This document shows positions 7,906 to 17,262 of a stretch of 64,000 nucleotides of DNA, piece after piece; position 1 is the stretch's first letter, and every line of letters starts with the position of its first letter. The notes under the pieces were generated by a model. That model was not told the DNA's origin and searched no databases. It saw only the letters and a program-made list of their open reading frames with translations. Both the position numbers and the translations under genes were made by a program. Source of the DNA: Clostridia bacterium (GTDB lineage Bacteria > Bacillota > Clostridia > Oscillospirales > CAG-272); the NCBI GenBank assembly GCA_017504405.1, contig JAFVRG010000006.1, positions 1 to 64,000 of the forward strand, in the 5' to 3' direction.

Positions 7906-9786
7906 CTATCTCTTTGAAAAATAAATGAGCAGGACGCTGATGTCGGCGGGGCTGACGCCGCTGATTCTCGATGCCTGTCCGATATTGAGCGGACGGACGG
8001 CGTTGAGCTTCTCAGCCGCCTCAATGCGAAGCCCTGTTATAGAAGTATAGTCAAGGTCGGGCGGCAATGCTCTGCTTTCCAATTTTTCAAGGCGCTCGAC
8101 GTCCTGAAGCTGCCTTTTGATATAGCCCTCATACTTTATCTCTATGTATGCGGTGTCGGTAACAGCCTTCGGCAGGGGCTCTCTCTTTTCGTCAATAGGT
8201 GCGAGCGATTCATAATCGAGCTCGGGGCGCTTCATAAGCTCCGACAGCTTTATTCCGCTGCTTATTGGTGAGGAATTATAGGATACGAGAAGTGCGTTAA
8301 CCCTATCGGTTGGAGCGATATTCGTCGCCTTAATTCTCTCAATTTCCTTATTTATCATATCCCGCTTTTCGCAGAAGCGAGCGTACCTCTCCTCACTCAA
8401 AAGCCCGACACGGTATCCAATATCCGACAGACGCAAATCGCAGTTATCCTGGCGCAAAAGCAGTCGGTATTCCGAGCGTGAGGTCATTATTCTGTACGGC
8501 TCCTCGGTGCCCTTGGTCACGAGGTCGTCAATCAGCGTGCCCGTATACGAGGAATTTCTCGTCAAAACCATAGGGGGCTCGCCCTTTTCCGCAAGGGCGG
8601 CGTTTATTCCCGCAACCAAGCCCTGCGCCGCCGCCTCCTCGTAGCCCGACGTGCCGTTGAACTGCCCTGCTCCGTAAAGGCCCTCTATGCTCTTAAATTC
8701 AAGCGTGGGTAAAAGCTGGGTGGGGTCTATACAGTCGTACTCTATCGCATAGGCGTAGCGCATAATCTCTGCATTTTCAAATCCGTCAAGGGAACGGAGC
8801 ATATCGTACTGAACGTCGGTGGGCATAGAGGTGCTAAAGCCCTGAATATACATTTCCTCGCTGTCCCTGCCTGTCGGCTCGATAAACAGCTGATGCCGCT
8901 CCTTGTCGGCAAATCTGACGAGCTTTGTTTCTATTGACGGGCAATAGCGAGGACCCGTGCCTTGAATGTTGCCCGAATACATTGCGCTTCTGTCAATGTT
9001 GTCAAGGATGATTTTGTGCGTGCGCTCGTTGGTATAAACGATATGGCAGGGAATCTGCTCAACCGAGCCCAGAGCCTCGCTATCCGTTTGTGTCGAATAG
9101 GGGGTGATATATTCCTCGCCGTTTTGTATTTCAAGGCGGGAGAGGTCAATCGAGCGCTTTGCAACTCTGGCGGGCGTGCCTGTCTTAAATCGCATAAGGC
9201 GCACGCCCTCATCGAGCAGGGATTCTGAGAGCCCCTTTGCGGGCATCAGCCCATCGGGGCCGCTCGAAAACACCTTATCCCCTATGAATATTTCACCGTT
9301 TAAGTAGGTGCCTGAGCATATTATCACTCTGTTTACCTGCCATTCTTCGTCGAGGTGGGTGACCAGGCCCGTTACACGCTTTCTGCCGTTTTCATCGGTT
9401 TTTGTAATTATTTTTACTATTTCCGACTGGATAAGGCGCAGGTTTTCTGTTCTCTCGACAGTTTCCTTCATTTTCGCACGGTAGAGCATTCTGTCTGCCT
9501 GAACTCTCTTTGAATGCACAGCTGCACCCTTTCCGAGGTTGAGCGTGCGTGATTGCAGGGTTACGGCATCCGCCGCCACGCCCATTTCACCGCCGAGGGC
9601 ATCTATTTCAAAAACGAGGTGTCCCTTACCGCTTCCGCCGATAGAGGGGTTGCACGGCATATTTCCCACCGAATCGAGATTTATGGTAAACAGAACGGTA
9701 TCAAGACCGAGGCGTGCACAGGCGAGAGCCGCCTCAATGCCTGCGTGCCCTGCCCCGACTACCGCAATTTGCGCTTTCAGATTCAT
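7906..9786 (-). CDS. mnmG: tRNA uridine-5-carboxymethylaminomethyl modification enzyme MnmG (GidA)
   Basis: 626 residues, the normal family length. With MnmE it installs the carboxymethylaminomethyl group on U34 of certain tRNAs, using FAD and methylene-THF. The FAD-binding motif IAVVGAGHAGIEAALACARLG is at residues 8-28. Further family blocks are MPCNPSIGGSGKGHLVFEIDALGG, YCPSIETKLVRF, the GLYGAGQFNGTSGYEEAAAQG FAD loop and MTSRSEYRLLLRQDN. The start is ATG 9786 with GGAG upstream; an in-frame extension to 9846 lacks support. mnmE is not in the window. It is divergent from rimI. Confidence 0.95.
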   Translation of the reverse strand: MNLKAQIAVVGAGHAGIEAALACARLGLDTVLFTINLDSVGNMPCNPSIGGSGKGHLVFEIDALGGEMGVAADAVTLQSRTLNLGKGAAVHSKRVQADRMLYRAKMKETVERTENLRLIQSEIVKIITKTDENGRKRVTGLVTHLDEEWQVNRVIICSGTYLNGEIFIGDKVFSSGPDGLMPAKGLSESLLDEGVRLMRFKTGTPARVAKRSIDLSRLEIQNGEEYITPYSTQTDSEALGSVEQIPCHIVYTNERTHKIILDNIDRSAMYSGNIQGTGPRYCPSIETKLVRFADKERHQLFIEPTGRDSEEMYIQGFSTSMPTDVQYDMLRSLDGFENAEIMRYAYAIEYDCIDPTQLLPTLEFKSIEGLYGAGQFNGTSGYEEAAAQGLVAGINAALAEKGEPPMVLTRNSSYTGTLIDDLVTKGTEEPYRIMTSRSEYRLLLRQDNCDLRLSDIGYRVGLLSEERYARFCEKRDMINKEIERIKATNIAPTDRVNALLVSYNSSPISSGIKLSELMKRPELDYESLAPIDEKREPLPKAVTDTAYIEIKYEGYIKRQLQDVERLEKLESRALPPDLDYTSITGLRIEAAEKLNAVRPLNIGQASRISGVSPADISVLLIYFSKR

Positions 9787-9878
9787 AAAACACTCCAAAA
9801 AAACTTTTAACAACCTTAGTTTATCACAAAACCCCTTAGCTTGCAAGCCGATTTTGAAAACTCGGAAAAATTATTTTC

Positions 9879-9907
9879 TTGACTAAACGTGCGCGGTGGT
9901 GTATAAT
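9879..9907 (+). promoter_or_regulatory. sigma-A promoter of rimI-tsaD
   Basis: TTGACT 9879-9884, 17-base spacer, TATAAT 9902-9907, 36 bases before ATG 9944. Confidence 0.75.
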
Positions 9908-9943
9908 TATGATGTGATAATATGCGTATGCGAGGATTTTCTC

Positions 9944-10402
9944 ATGCAAAACGGTATAATTTTGAGAATTGCACAGCAAAATGACGCCCCCTCTGTTGCA
10001 AAAATCGAGGCGGAGTGCTTTTCCGACGCATGGAGCGAAAAATCCTTGGCGGAGCAGATAGACGGAAAGATGCACCTGACAGTCGTTGCCGAATGTGACG
10101 GTGAGGTTGTGGGGTACGTTAGCGGACAGCTGATACCTCCCGAATGCGAGGTTTTCCGTGTTGCCACGCTCTCTGCGTTTCGGCGCAAGGGTATTGCCGA
10201 GGCGATGCTCACGTATTTTGAAAATACGGCTGACGGGGTGGCGAAAAACACCTTCTTTATCGAGGTGCGAGAGGCAAATACCGCCGCACGCTCACTGTAT
10301 CGAAAGTGCGGGTACGAGGAAATAGCCGTCAGGAAGAATTATTACAAAAATCCGTGCGAAAACGCAATAATTTTGAAAAAAGCCCCGAGGGATATATGTT
10401 GA
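9944..10402 (+). CDS. rimI: ribosomal protein S18-alanine N-acetyltransferase-like GNAT
   Basis: 152 residues, a single GNAT domain. The acetyl-CoA loop is FRRKGIAEAMLTYF and the family C-terminal signature is EVREANTAARSLYRKCGYEEIAVRKNYY, typical of RimI. ATG 9944 follows GAGG. The product acetylates protein N termini (S18 in E. coli); the true target in Firmicutes is less certain. It overlaps tsaD by seven bases, the usual rimI-tsaD arrangement; tsaB, often upstream, is absent here. Confidence 0.88.
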   Translation: MQNGIILRIAQQNDAPSVAKIEAECFSDAWSEKSLAEQIDGKMHLTVVAECDGEVVGYVSGQLIPPECEVFRVATLSAFRRKGIAEAMLTYFENTADGVAKNTFFIEVREANTAARSLYRKCGYEEIAVRKNYYKNPCENAIILKKAPRDIC

Positions 10403-11472
10403 TTCTTGCTTTTGAGAGCTCCTGTGACGAAACGTCGGCCGCCGTTGTTTTTGCAAACGGCAACAGGTTTGAAATAAAATCGAATATAATCGCATCTCAG
10501 GTAGATACCCACCGCCTGTACGGCGGAGTTGTTCCCGAGATTGCCAGCCGAGCGCATACCGAGGCAATATCACGCATAACCTATGAGGCGCTTGACACGG
10601 CGGGTGTGAGCCTTTCGGACATAGACCTCGTTGCCGTAACGGCTAACCCGGGGCTCATCGGTGCTCTGCTCGTCGGCGTGAATTTTGCAAAATCGCTGGC
10701 GTATGCAAACAACATACCGTTGGTGGCGGTTGACCATATAAAGGGACACGTGGGCGCCGTATATCTTGATGCTCAGACAATACCCGAGCCGCCCTTTGTG
10801 TCGCTCGTCGTTTCGGGCGGACATACCGCAATTTATCACGTGAAAAATCATTATGACTACGAGCTTATCGGCACAACACGTGACGATGCGGCAGGCGAGG
10901 CGTTTGATAAGGTTGGGCGTATTCTCGGTATTCCCTACCCCGCAGGCTCAGGCTTTGACAGTATGGCACGGCGTGGATTTGAGAAGCTGACGGGTAAAAC
11001 CGAGGATTTCTACAAAGGATTTGATAAAATCAAGAAAAGTAAGCTGTCGGAGCTAAAGCTCCCGAGCCCCGCAATTGCAGGAGATAGCCTTGATTTCTCC
11101 TTCTCGGGCTTGAAAACGGCGGCGATAAATCTGCTCCATAAATACGAGCAGAGGGGCGAGCCATTCCCCAACGAGGAATTTGCCGCAGCGTACACCTATG
11201 AGGCTGTATCTGCGATAGCGGGTAAGCTCGATTTGGCTTTGGCGGGCACCGAGGCTAAGTGTCTTGTGCTGTCGGGCGGTGTTGCCGCCAACTCGCATTT
11301 GAGGAGTATGGTAAAGGACGTTGCGGATAAGCACAAAATAGACCTTTTTGTGCCGTCACCCTCGCTGTGCGGCGACAATGCGGCTATGATTGCCGTTGCA
11401 GGCTACTATGCATACGAGCGTGGAGCTTTTGCCGACATATCGCTCAATGCCAGCGCATCTGACGGAATATAA
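10396..11472 (+). CDS. tsaD: tRNA threonylcarbamoyladenosine biosynthesis protein TsaD
   Basis: 358 residues. TsaD transfers the threonylcarbamoyl group from its adenylate to A37 of ANN-decoding tRNAs, in a complex with TsaB and TsaE. The opening ILAFESSCDETSAAVV, the iron-binding VDHIKGHVGAVYL (H-x3-H), SGGHTAIY, the GEAFDKVGRILGIPYPAG block and the C-terminal LVLSGGVAANSHLR and CGDNAAMIA are all present. The start ATG 10396 lies inside the rimI stop region. tsaB/tsaE are not in the window. Confidence 0.95.
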   Translation: MLILAFESSCDETSAAVVFANGNRFEIKSNIIASQVDTHRLYGGVVPEIASRAHTEAISRITYEALDTAGVSLSDIDLVAVTANPGLIGALLVGVNFAKSLAYANNIPLVAVDHIKGHVGAVYLDAQTIPEPPFVSLVVSGGHTAIYHVKNHYDYELIGTTRDDAAGEAFDKVGRILGIPYPAGSGFDSMARRGFEKLTGKTEDFYKGFDKIKKSKLSELKLPSPAIAGDSLDFSFSGLKTAAINLLHKYEQRGEPFPNEEFAAAYTYEAVSAIAGKLDLALAGTEAKCLVLSGGVAANSHLRSMVKDVADKHKIDLFVPSPSLCGDNAAMIAVAGYYAYERGAFADISLNASASDGI

Positions 11473-11504
11473 AAACGGATAATTTTTAAAAAGAGAGCAA
11501 AAAA

Positions 11505-12185
11505 ATGGAAAACAAGACATCAAAAAGAAGGGGCACAAAGCCCTCGCCCGAAAAGGTATCCTGGGCGGTAATAAACAGGCTGCCCCGCTATCACAGATAC
11601 CTTGGCGAGCTGTTAAATCAGAATATACTCAGGATAAGCTCGTCTGAGCTGTCAAAGCTGATGGCGGTAACCGCCTCGCAGATCCGTCAGGATCTCAACT
11701 GCTTCGGTGGCTTCGGTCAGCAGGGATACGGTTATAACGTAAAGTATCTTTACGGCAAAATCAGCGAGCTACTCGGTGTAGAGGAGAGCTATAACGCCAT
11801 TATTGTCGGCGCAGGCAATCTCGGTAAGGCATTGGTTTCGAGCCATATGTTTGAGCGCCGTGGCGTCACACGCCTCGCAATGTTTGACGTAAACGAGAAT
11901 GTTATCGGTACGACGGTTTCGGGAATTAAGGTTTTGTCGATGGACGAGCTCGAGGATTTTTGTAATCTTCATACGGTGGATATAGCCGTTCTCACTACGC
12001 CGAAGGAATGCGCGGCAGAGGTGCTTGATCGGCTGTTTGCCTGCGGAGTCAAGGGAGTGTGGAATTTCTCCAACACCGAGCTGAAAACAGAGGATAAGGA
12101 CAGGACCATACTCAATATGCACATGGGGGATTTCCTCATGACCCTGTGCTATGAAATAAAGAAAAAGGAAGATAAAGGGGTATGA
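11505..12185 (+). CDS. rex: redox-sensing transcriptional repressor Rex
   Basis: 226 residues. Rex represses fermentation and respiration genes when NADH/NAD+ is low and leaves DNA when NADH binds. The winged-helix domain (LPRYHRYLGEL through TASQIRQDLNCFGGFGQQGYGY) occupies residues 26-78. The Rossmann domain starts at IIVGAGNLGKAL (residues 99-110), followed by the domain-swapped C-terminal helix. The stop overlaps dnaD by four bases. A Rex-like half-palindrome upstream of the sodium-pump decarboxylase operon (19363-19381) could be one of its targets. Confidence 0.93.
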   Translation: MENKTSKRRGTKPSPEKVSWAVINRLPRYHRYLGELLNQNILRISSSELSKLMAVTASQIRQDLNCFGGFGQQGYGYNVKYLYGKISELLGVEESYNAIIVGAGNLGKALVSSHMFERRGVTRLAMFDVNENVIGTTVSGIKVLSMDELEDFCNLHTVDIAVLTTPKECAAEVLDRLFACGVKGVWNFSNTELKTEDKDRTILNMHMGDFLMTLCYEIKKKEDKGV

Positions 12186-13123
12186 GATACGTACTCGCAG
12201 ACGGATTCGGAGCGGCTCTGCCTCGGCTCGGAGGCACTCTTGCCCTTTGCAGAGCGAGTGCTGTGGAGCTGCGTGTGCTTATATGCCTGGCAGAGAACGG
12301 GGGCTTCGATGCCGATAGAATAGCTGTTGACTCTGACTGCACCGAAGCGGACGTTTTGTCTGCCGTTAAATTCTGGGAAAGACACGGAATTGTCAGGTGC
12401 GTTTGCGATAACGGTGAAAGCAATGCGGCAGAGACGGATATAAAAATGCCGAACGCAGACCCCCGCATAGCGGAAATAGCTACAATTTATGCGGAAACGG
12501 TTGGCAAAGCCGACGTTAACTTCAACGATCATCAGTTAAACGATTTGCGCAGTATGATCGAAAAATACGAGGTTGATTATATCGCTGCACTCGTAAAATA
12601 CTACGCTGACGTGAAAGATAAGACGTTTTCGTTTTCATACATAAAAACCGTTGCGGCGGATTTGTATAAGAAGGGCATAAGCGGCGCAGAGGACTTTGCC
12701 CGCTACGTAGAGGATAAGGAAAGCGTTTCGGGCGAGGCACGCAGACTGTTCGGTATAGGCTCGTCCGCCTTTTCCGAAAATCAGAAGAAGCTTATCGACA
12801 AATGGACAGCAAAATTCGGATACGGTAAGGATATATTCGGGCTCGCCTACGATATGATGGCGGAAACCGCAACACGCCGCTCGTTCAACTACGTAGATAA
12901 GATAATCAGCAAGTGGTATGAGAACGGCTGTAAAACACTTGACGACGTAAAAGCGTTTGTTGAAAAGGAGAATAAGGAGAGGACGGCTCACCGTCCAGTG
13001 CTTGCACGTGCGGTGAAATCCAATTTTGAAAACAAGAGCTTTGACCCCAAGAGCGCTTTTCAAAAGGCGCTCAAAAGAAGCGCCAAATTGGTAGGAAACG
13101 ACGAGGAAGACAAGAATGTATAA
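12182..13123 (+). CDS. DnaD-domain replication initiation protein
   Basis: 313 residues. An N-terminal winged-helix-like region (residues 1-80) is followed by two DnaD/DnaB2-type helical domains: about 110-190 (HQLNDLRSMIEKYEVDYIAALVKYYADV, ending in FSYIKTVAADLYKKGI) and 205-285 (KKLIDKWTAKFGYGKDIFGLAYDMMAE, ending in FNYVDKIISKWYENG). The YxxxIxxxW-like ending of each domain is the family hallmark. Such proteins help load the replicative helicase in Firmicutes. Overlap with rex and with the following DnaC-like ATPase (eight bases) supports a helicase-loading pair. Confidence 0.85.
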   Translation: MRYVLADGFGAALPRLGGTLALCRASAVELRVLICLAENGGFDADRIAVDSDCTEADVLSAVKFWERHGIVRCVCDNGESNAAETDIKMPNADPRIAEIATIYAETVGKADVNFNDHQLNDLRSMIEKYEVDYIAALVKYYADVKDKTFSFSYIKTVAADLYKKGISGAEDFARYVEDKESVSGEARRLFGIGSSAFSENQKKLIDKWTAKFGYGKDIFGLAYDMMAETATRRSFNYVDKIISKWYENGCKTLDDVKAFVEKENKERTAHRPVLARAVKSNFENKSFDPKSAFQKALKRSAKLVGNDEEDKNV

Positions 13124-14060
13124 TGCAGAAAATTACCGAAAGGTAAAGGAAGAGTACAATCTCAAGCGCAACAGCGCCATGGCGGATGCCGACAGGCGCA
13201 AGCGTGAGATATGGGCAATATCCCCCGAAATAAAGCAGATAGATGCCGCCCTCTCCAAAACAGGGCTGAAAATATTCGGTATTGCCTGCACGGGCGCCGA
13301 CGTTGAGGACCGTGTTGAAAATCTGCGCCGTGAGAGCGAGGCAATGCTTGAGGATAGGCGTGAAATTCTCAATATGCTCGGATACCCTGCGGATTATACC
13401 GATATTCATTACGAGTGCGATGAATGCAAGGATACAGGCTACGTTGACACGAAAATGTGCGACTGTATGCGAAGAAGGCTCATCAAGAGAGGATTTATGA
13501 CCTCAGGACTCGGTTTTCTCATAGAAAAGCAGAATTTCGACAACATAAAAACCTCGTATTACGGGAAAAGCGAGGCGACTATGAGAAACAATATAAGCTA
13601 CTTTAAGAAGTATGCAAGCGACTTTTCGGATAAATCGGAAAATCTTCTGCTCCTCGGCAGTACAGGACTCGGAAAAACTCATGTCGCCAGCGCAATAGCG
13701 AAGGTTGTTATAGAAAACGGAAACGACGTGTTTTACGAGAGCGCACTCAACCTTATAGTCGATTTTGACGTGGAGCATTTTGGCAGGGAAACCACAGGCT
13801 TGCGAACCGATAAATATTTTGATTGCGATTTGCTCATAATAGATGACCTCGGTGCTGAGAAATCGACACAGCTCACGCAGATGTACATATACAATGTGAT
13901 AAACACAAGGCTTAACCGAGGAAAACCCACTATTATCAGCACAAACCTTAATGAGGACGAGCTTCAAAATGCTTATGATTCCCGCATAACCAGCCGTTTA
14001 TTCGGCTGCTACACTCCGTTTTCATTTGACGGCGAGGATATAAGAATACAGAAAATATGA
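13116..14060 (+). CDS. DnaC/DnaI-like helicase-loader ATPase
   Basis: 314 residues, AAA+ ATPase. The Walker A motif LLLLGSTGLGKTHVASAIA is at residues 177-195, Walker B is CDLLIIDDLGAE, and sensor-type NTRLNRGKPTIISTN follows. An N-terminal zinc-finger-like cluster has C101, C104, C115 and C117 (YECDECKDTGYVDTKMCDCM). This is the layout of Firmicutes primosomal DnaI/DnaC proteins that load DnaB helicase. It is downstream of and overlaps the DnaD-domain gene; a T-rich terminator follows. Confidence 0.88.
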   Translation: MYNAENYRKVKEEYNLKRNSAMADADRRKREIWAISPEIKQIDAALSKTGLKIFGIACTGADVEDRVENLRRESEAMLEDRREILNMLGYPADYTDIHYECDECKDTGYVDTKMCDCMRRRLIKRGFMTSGLGFLIEKQNFDNIKTSYYGKSEATMRNNISYFKKYASDFSDKSENLLLLGSTGLGKTHVASAIAKVVIENGNDVFYESALNLIVDFDVEHFGRETTGLRTDKYFDCDLLIIDDLGAEKSTQLTQMYIYNVINTRLNRGKPTIISTNLNEDELQNAYDSRITSRLFGCYTPFSFDGEDIRIQKI

Positions 14061-14070
14061 ATTTCAATTA

Positions 14071-14099
14071 AAAAACGGCAGGTTTTCTGCCGTTTTTTT
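14071..14099 (+). terminator. terminator of the rex-dnaD-dnaC unit
   Basis: AAACGGCAG-GTTTT-CTGCCGTTTTTTT, strong stem with T-run ten bases after the stop. Confidence 0.85.
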
Positions 14100-14209
14100 G
14101 TTTTTGCGGGCGTTGCCTTGAAAAAATCGAAAGGGGGTAGGGCTGTGGGCGGTTGCCACGTTTTTTTGCGGGAATATAATACTAATATACTGTTATATAG
14201 AGGTAGAGT

Positions 14210-14980
14210 ATGAGTATTCTGGTTATAGGAAACGACGACAGGCAGAGGCGGCTCTGTGAGCTTCTTTTGCATGAGGGGTATGACGCACGGGCGTATGACG
14301 GCGACCTTTCATTCGGGGAAACGGTGATTTTGCCGTTGCCCCTTTCCCGTGACGGCGTGACGGTAAATACCGTGCCTGAGCTGACGCTGAGCGAAATCAC
14401 CGCAGCATCGTGCGGAAGGCGTATATTCTTCGGCAAAGCGCCCGCCGATTTTGTGAAGGAAACCGAGAGGGTGGCAGAGCTTTGCTGCGATTATAACGAA
14501 ATAGACAGCTTTCTGTGGGAAAATGCAAGAATAACGGCAGAGGCTGCATTGGCGCTCGCCATTGATACGTTGCCTATCCAGATTTTCGGAATGAACGCTG
14601 TTGTGATAGGGTTTGGCAGGATTGCAAAAATACTTTCAAAATACTTGAAGGCATTGGGGGCAAAGGTAACAGTCTGCGCCAGAAAACCGTCCGATCTCGG
14701 ATATGCAAGCGCAGAGGGATACGAGGCTTACAGCATAGCTGACGGATTTTCCTCGCCACTCCCTCATAAGCCCGACGCAGTATTTAACACCGCACCCGCC
14801 CTTTTAATTGACAGGGAGGCGAGTTGGCTTTTTTCGGGGGCTGTTGCATTCGACCTTGCGGGCGGTGGAGCTATGTCACAGTATGACGGAGAGGTGGTTA
14901 TGGCGCTCGCCCTGCCTGCAAAATACTCGCCGCTCGGTGCGGCGCAGGCTCTGTTTAACAGTATAAAAGATAAACTGTAA
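14210..14980 (+). CDS. dpaA: dipicolinate synthase subunit A
   Basis: 256 residues. With subunit B it converts (dihydroxy)tetrahydrodipicolinate to dipicolinic acid in the mother cell during sporulation. The NAD-binding segment IFGMNAVVIGFGRIAKILSKYLKALGAKVTVCAR (about residues 124-157) and NTAPALLIDRE are characteristic of DpaA/SpoVFA. It is shorter than the B. subtilis protein, mainly in the N-terminal domain. dpaB follows 12 bases later. Presence of both genes indicates a spore former. Confidence 0.88.
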   Translation: MSILVIGNDDRQRRLCELLLHEGYDARAYDGDLSFGETVILPLPLSRDGVTVNTVPELTLSEITAASCGRRIFFGKAPADFVKETERVAELCCDYNEIDSFLWENARITAEAALALAIDTLPIQIFGMNAVVIGFGRIAKILSKYLKALGAKVTVCARKPSDLGYASAEGYEAYSIADGFSSPLPHKPDAVFNTAPALLIDREASWLFSGAVAFDLAGGGAMSQYDGEVVMALALPAKYSPLGAAQALFNSIKDKL

Positions 14981-14991
14981 GAGGTAAAAAT

Positions 14992-15555
14992 ATGATAGGC
15001 TACGCATTCTGCGGCTCGTTCTGCACGCTTACCCGCTCGCTATCCGCTATGAAGGCTCTTATCGGGCAGGGGTATGAGATATTGCCTATAATGAGTGAAA
15101 ACGTCTACACGCTCGATACTCGCTTCTGGATAGCGGATGATTTTCGCCGGGAGGTTGAGCGCCTGACGGGGAAGGATATAATCCATACCATTGTAGAGGC
15201 AGAGCCGCTCGGACCGAAGGTATCGCTCGATGCGCTGGTTATTGCCCCCTGCACGGGAAACACGCTCGCCAAAATGGCGCTTGGTATAACCGACACTGCG
15301 GTTACCATGGCGGCAAAGGCGCATCTGCGCACAGACAGACCGCTCCTGATTTCTCTCGCCTCGAACGATTCAATGTCCGCAAATATGAAAAACATATCCA
15401 CAATGCTGATGAGAAAGCAGGTTTACTTTACTCCGCTGATTCAGGACGATCCCGAGAAAAAGCCTCACTCTCTCGTTTGCGATTTTGAGGCAATACCCTC
15501 CTATCTTGCTCTCGCTCTTGAGGGCAAGCAGCAGCGTCCGTTGTTTAAGGCATGA
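14992..15555 (+). CDS. dpaB: dipicolinate synthase subunit B (flavoprotein)
   Basis: 187 residues, normal length. A flavoprotein of the Dfp/UbiX-like fold: YAFCGSFCTLTRSLSAMKAL at the N terminus, LDALVIAPCTGNTLAKMALGITDTAV in the middle and RPLLISLASNDSMSANMKN towards the end are diagnostic of DpaB/SpoVFB. The ribosome site AAGAGG precedes ATG 14992. Expression is expected under a mother-cell sigma factor by family knowledge; I could not pin a sigma-K promoter by eye. Confidence 0.9.
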   Translation: MIGYAFCGSFCTLTRSLSAMKALIGQGYEILPIMSENVYTLDTRFWIADDFRREVERLTGKDIIHTIVEAEPLGPKVSLDALVIAPCTGNTLAKMALGITDTAVTMAAKAHLRTDRPLLISLASNDSMSANMKNISTMLMRKQVYFTPLIQDDPEKKPHSLVCDFEAIPSYLALALEGKQQRPLFKA

Positions 15556-15589
15556 GGACAGAACCGGGACAAACGGATTTTGAGCAGAA

Positions 15590-15648
15590 ATCGCCGTTCT
15601 TCGTCCCAAAGACGTACGAGGGTACGTTGAGAGGGAGAAAACGGCGAT
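15590..15648. ncRNA. long imperfect hairpin downstream of dpaB
   Basis: ATCGCCGTT (15590-15598) pairs with AACGGCGAT (15640-15648). Inside, TCCC (15604-15607) can pair with GGGA (15633-15636), and ACGTAC (15612-15617) pairs with GTACGT (15622-15627) across a GAGG tetraloop. No T-run follows, so it is not a simple terminator. A 33-codon frame starting in the dpaB stop (15552-15653) spans it but looks accidental. Candidate structured RNA or intergenic repeat. Confidence 0.4.
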
Positions 15649-15729
15649 GGTAAACAAAAAGACAGAAAAGTCAAAGAAATTCGCAAGAATTTCATCCTTA
15701 TTATCCGTTAATATCAGATGAAAATAAGC

Positions 15730-15800
15730 AAGAGGGCTCTTTAAGAAGAACCCTCTTTTTGTTTACGGTTGTGCCGAAATACGGCAGCCCCCTTGTTATT
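15730..15800 (+). repeat. intergenic repeat copy A (terminator hairpin plus conserved tail)
   Basis: AAGAGGG...CCCTCTT followed by TTTTT is a terminator for the dpa side. The tail GTTTACGGTTGTGCCGAAAT, a variable few bases and CAGCCCCCTTGTTATTT recur after terminators at 47670 and 53230 (copies B and C). The tail runs into the trkH stop codon. Confidence 0.65.
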
Positions 15801-17247
15801 TGCTTGTCCACGCCTTCGGGCTGAACAAAATGATTAACGGGAAGATTTCAAGTCTGCCTGCGAGCATATCGAATATGAGCACGCATTTTGAGAATACGCC
15901 GTAGCTCGCAAAGTTACACGTAGGTCCCACCGCCTCAAAGCCAGGACCTATGTTGTTGAAGCAGGATACTACCGCAGAAAAATTCGTTCCCGTAGAAAAA
16001 TCATTTCCAATCGACACTAAAACAAAGCTGATAATAAGAATCAGAATATAGGTCGCAAAGTATGCATTGGTATTTGCAAGTATCTTTTCGTCAACGGTGC
16101 GCTCGTTTACTCTTACCGTCTTGATTTTGTTGGGCCTTAGCATCTGAGATACGTTTCGCTTCAGCCCCTTGAACAGCAGAAGCGCACGGGCGCATTTGAG
16201 ACCGCCGCCCGTGCTTCCTGCGCAGGCGCCCACAATCATGAGGGCGAACAGTATCGCCTTTGAAAGGCTGGGCCACAAATCAAAATCCGTCGTGGCGAAG
16301 CCTGTAGTGGTTATTATGCTCGAAACCTGGAATGCCGCATGGCGTATTGCCTCGTTCCACGGGAAAAGGTGCCTTATGTTAATTGCTATAAGAGCAGTGC
16401 TTCCTATGATAAGTCCGAGATAGAGCCTTAGCTCCTCGTCCTTGAGGACCGACGTGAAGTTTCTGAGAAGCAAAAGATAATAACAGCTGAAGTTTACACC
16501 GCACAGCGTCATAAATACCGTTGTGACGGTCTGTATATACGGGCTGTAGCTCGCCAAGCTGTCAATTTTAACTCCGAAGCCGCCGGTTCCGACAGTTCCG
16601 AAGGCGGTGCATACTGCATCAAAAAGCGGCATTTTGCCGAAAAGGAGAAATACAATGTCAAGGATGGTGATGGTGATGTATACCGAATAAAGAACGGCTG
16701 CAGTTTGCCTCATTTTAGGCATCAGCTTACCAACCTCGGGTCCCGGGCTCTCCGCACGGAGAAGGTGCATTGTAAAGCCTTGATTTCCCCCTCCAAGCGG
16801 CACAATCGCCAGCAAAAACACCAGAACGCCCATTCCGCCTATCCAATGCGTGAAGCTCCTCCAATACAAGATGCTTCTTGATAAGAGCTCGGGGTTTGGG
16901 AGTATTGATGAGCCCGTGGTTGTAAAGCCCGAAACCGTTTCGAAAAGAGCATCAACGAAGTGGGGTATCTCTTCCGATATGAAGAAAGGAAGCGCTCCGC
17001 CAAGACTCATCATAAACCAGCCAAGTCCCACGCAGATGAAGCCGTCACGGGCGGAAAAACGCCTGTCGGTTTTTCTGCCGATGAGCCATAGGGGAACGGC
17101 AACGGCAAATATTATTCCTATGCTTATAAGAAAGGATATTGCGGACTTTTCGCCAAGACACAGCCCTATAATGAGGGCAGGTATCATAAAAAGAGCCTCC
17201 GCCATAAGGATAAGGGACGTAAATTTCCCTATCATCTTATAATTCAT
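15796..17247 (-). CDS. trkH: TrkH/KtrB-type potassium uptake channel subunit
   Basis: 483 residues, integral membrane, about ten helices in four pore-repeat units. Selectivity-filter-like segments are visible: TVSGFTTTGSSIL, FGTVGTGGFGVK, ITTTGFATTDFDLW and the C-terminal FNNIGPGFEAVGP. GACAGSTGGGLKCARALLLFKGLKR is a strongly conserved Trk segment. It forms the K+-translocating pore; the NAD-binding partner trkA lies 15 bases upstream in the same operon. Confidence 0.93.
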   Translation of the reverse strand: MNYKMIGKFTSLILMAEALFMIPALIIGLCLGEKSAISFLISIGIIFAVAVPLWLIGRKTDRRFSARDGFICVGLGWFMMSLGGALPFFISEEIPHFVDALFETVSGFTTTGSSILPNPELLSRSILYWRSFTHWIGGMGVLVFLLAIVPLGGGNQGFTMHLLRAESPGPEVGKLMPKMRQTAAVLYSVYITITILDIVFLLFGKMPLFDAVCTAFGTVGTGGFGVKIDSLASYSPYIQTVTTVFMTLCGVNFSCYYLLLLRNFTSVLKDEELRLYLGLIIGSTALIAINIRHLFPWNEAIRHAAFQVSSIITTTGFATTDFDLWPSLSKAILFALMIVGACAGSTGGGLKCARALLLFKGLKRNVSQMLRPNKIKTVRVNERTVDEKILANTNAYFATYILILIISFVLVSIGNDFSTGTNFSAVVSCFNNIGPGFEAVGPTCNFASYGVFSKCVLIFDMLAGRLEIFPLIILFSPKAWTSK

Positions 17248-17262
17248 TTGTTAAAGCCTCTG

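Noticed and set aside
15552..15653. A 33-codon frame overlapping the dpaB stop
   Set aside because: It spans a strong nested hairpin, which explains its sequence better; no independent ribosome site.
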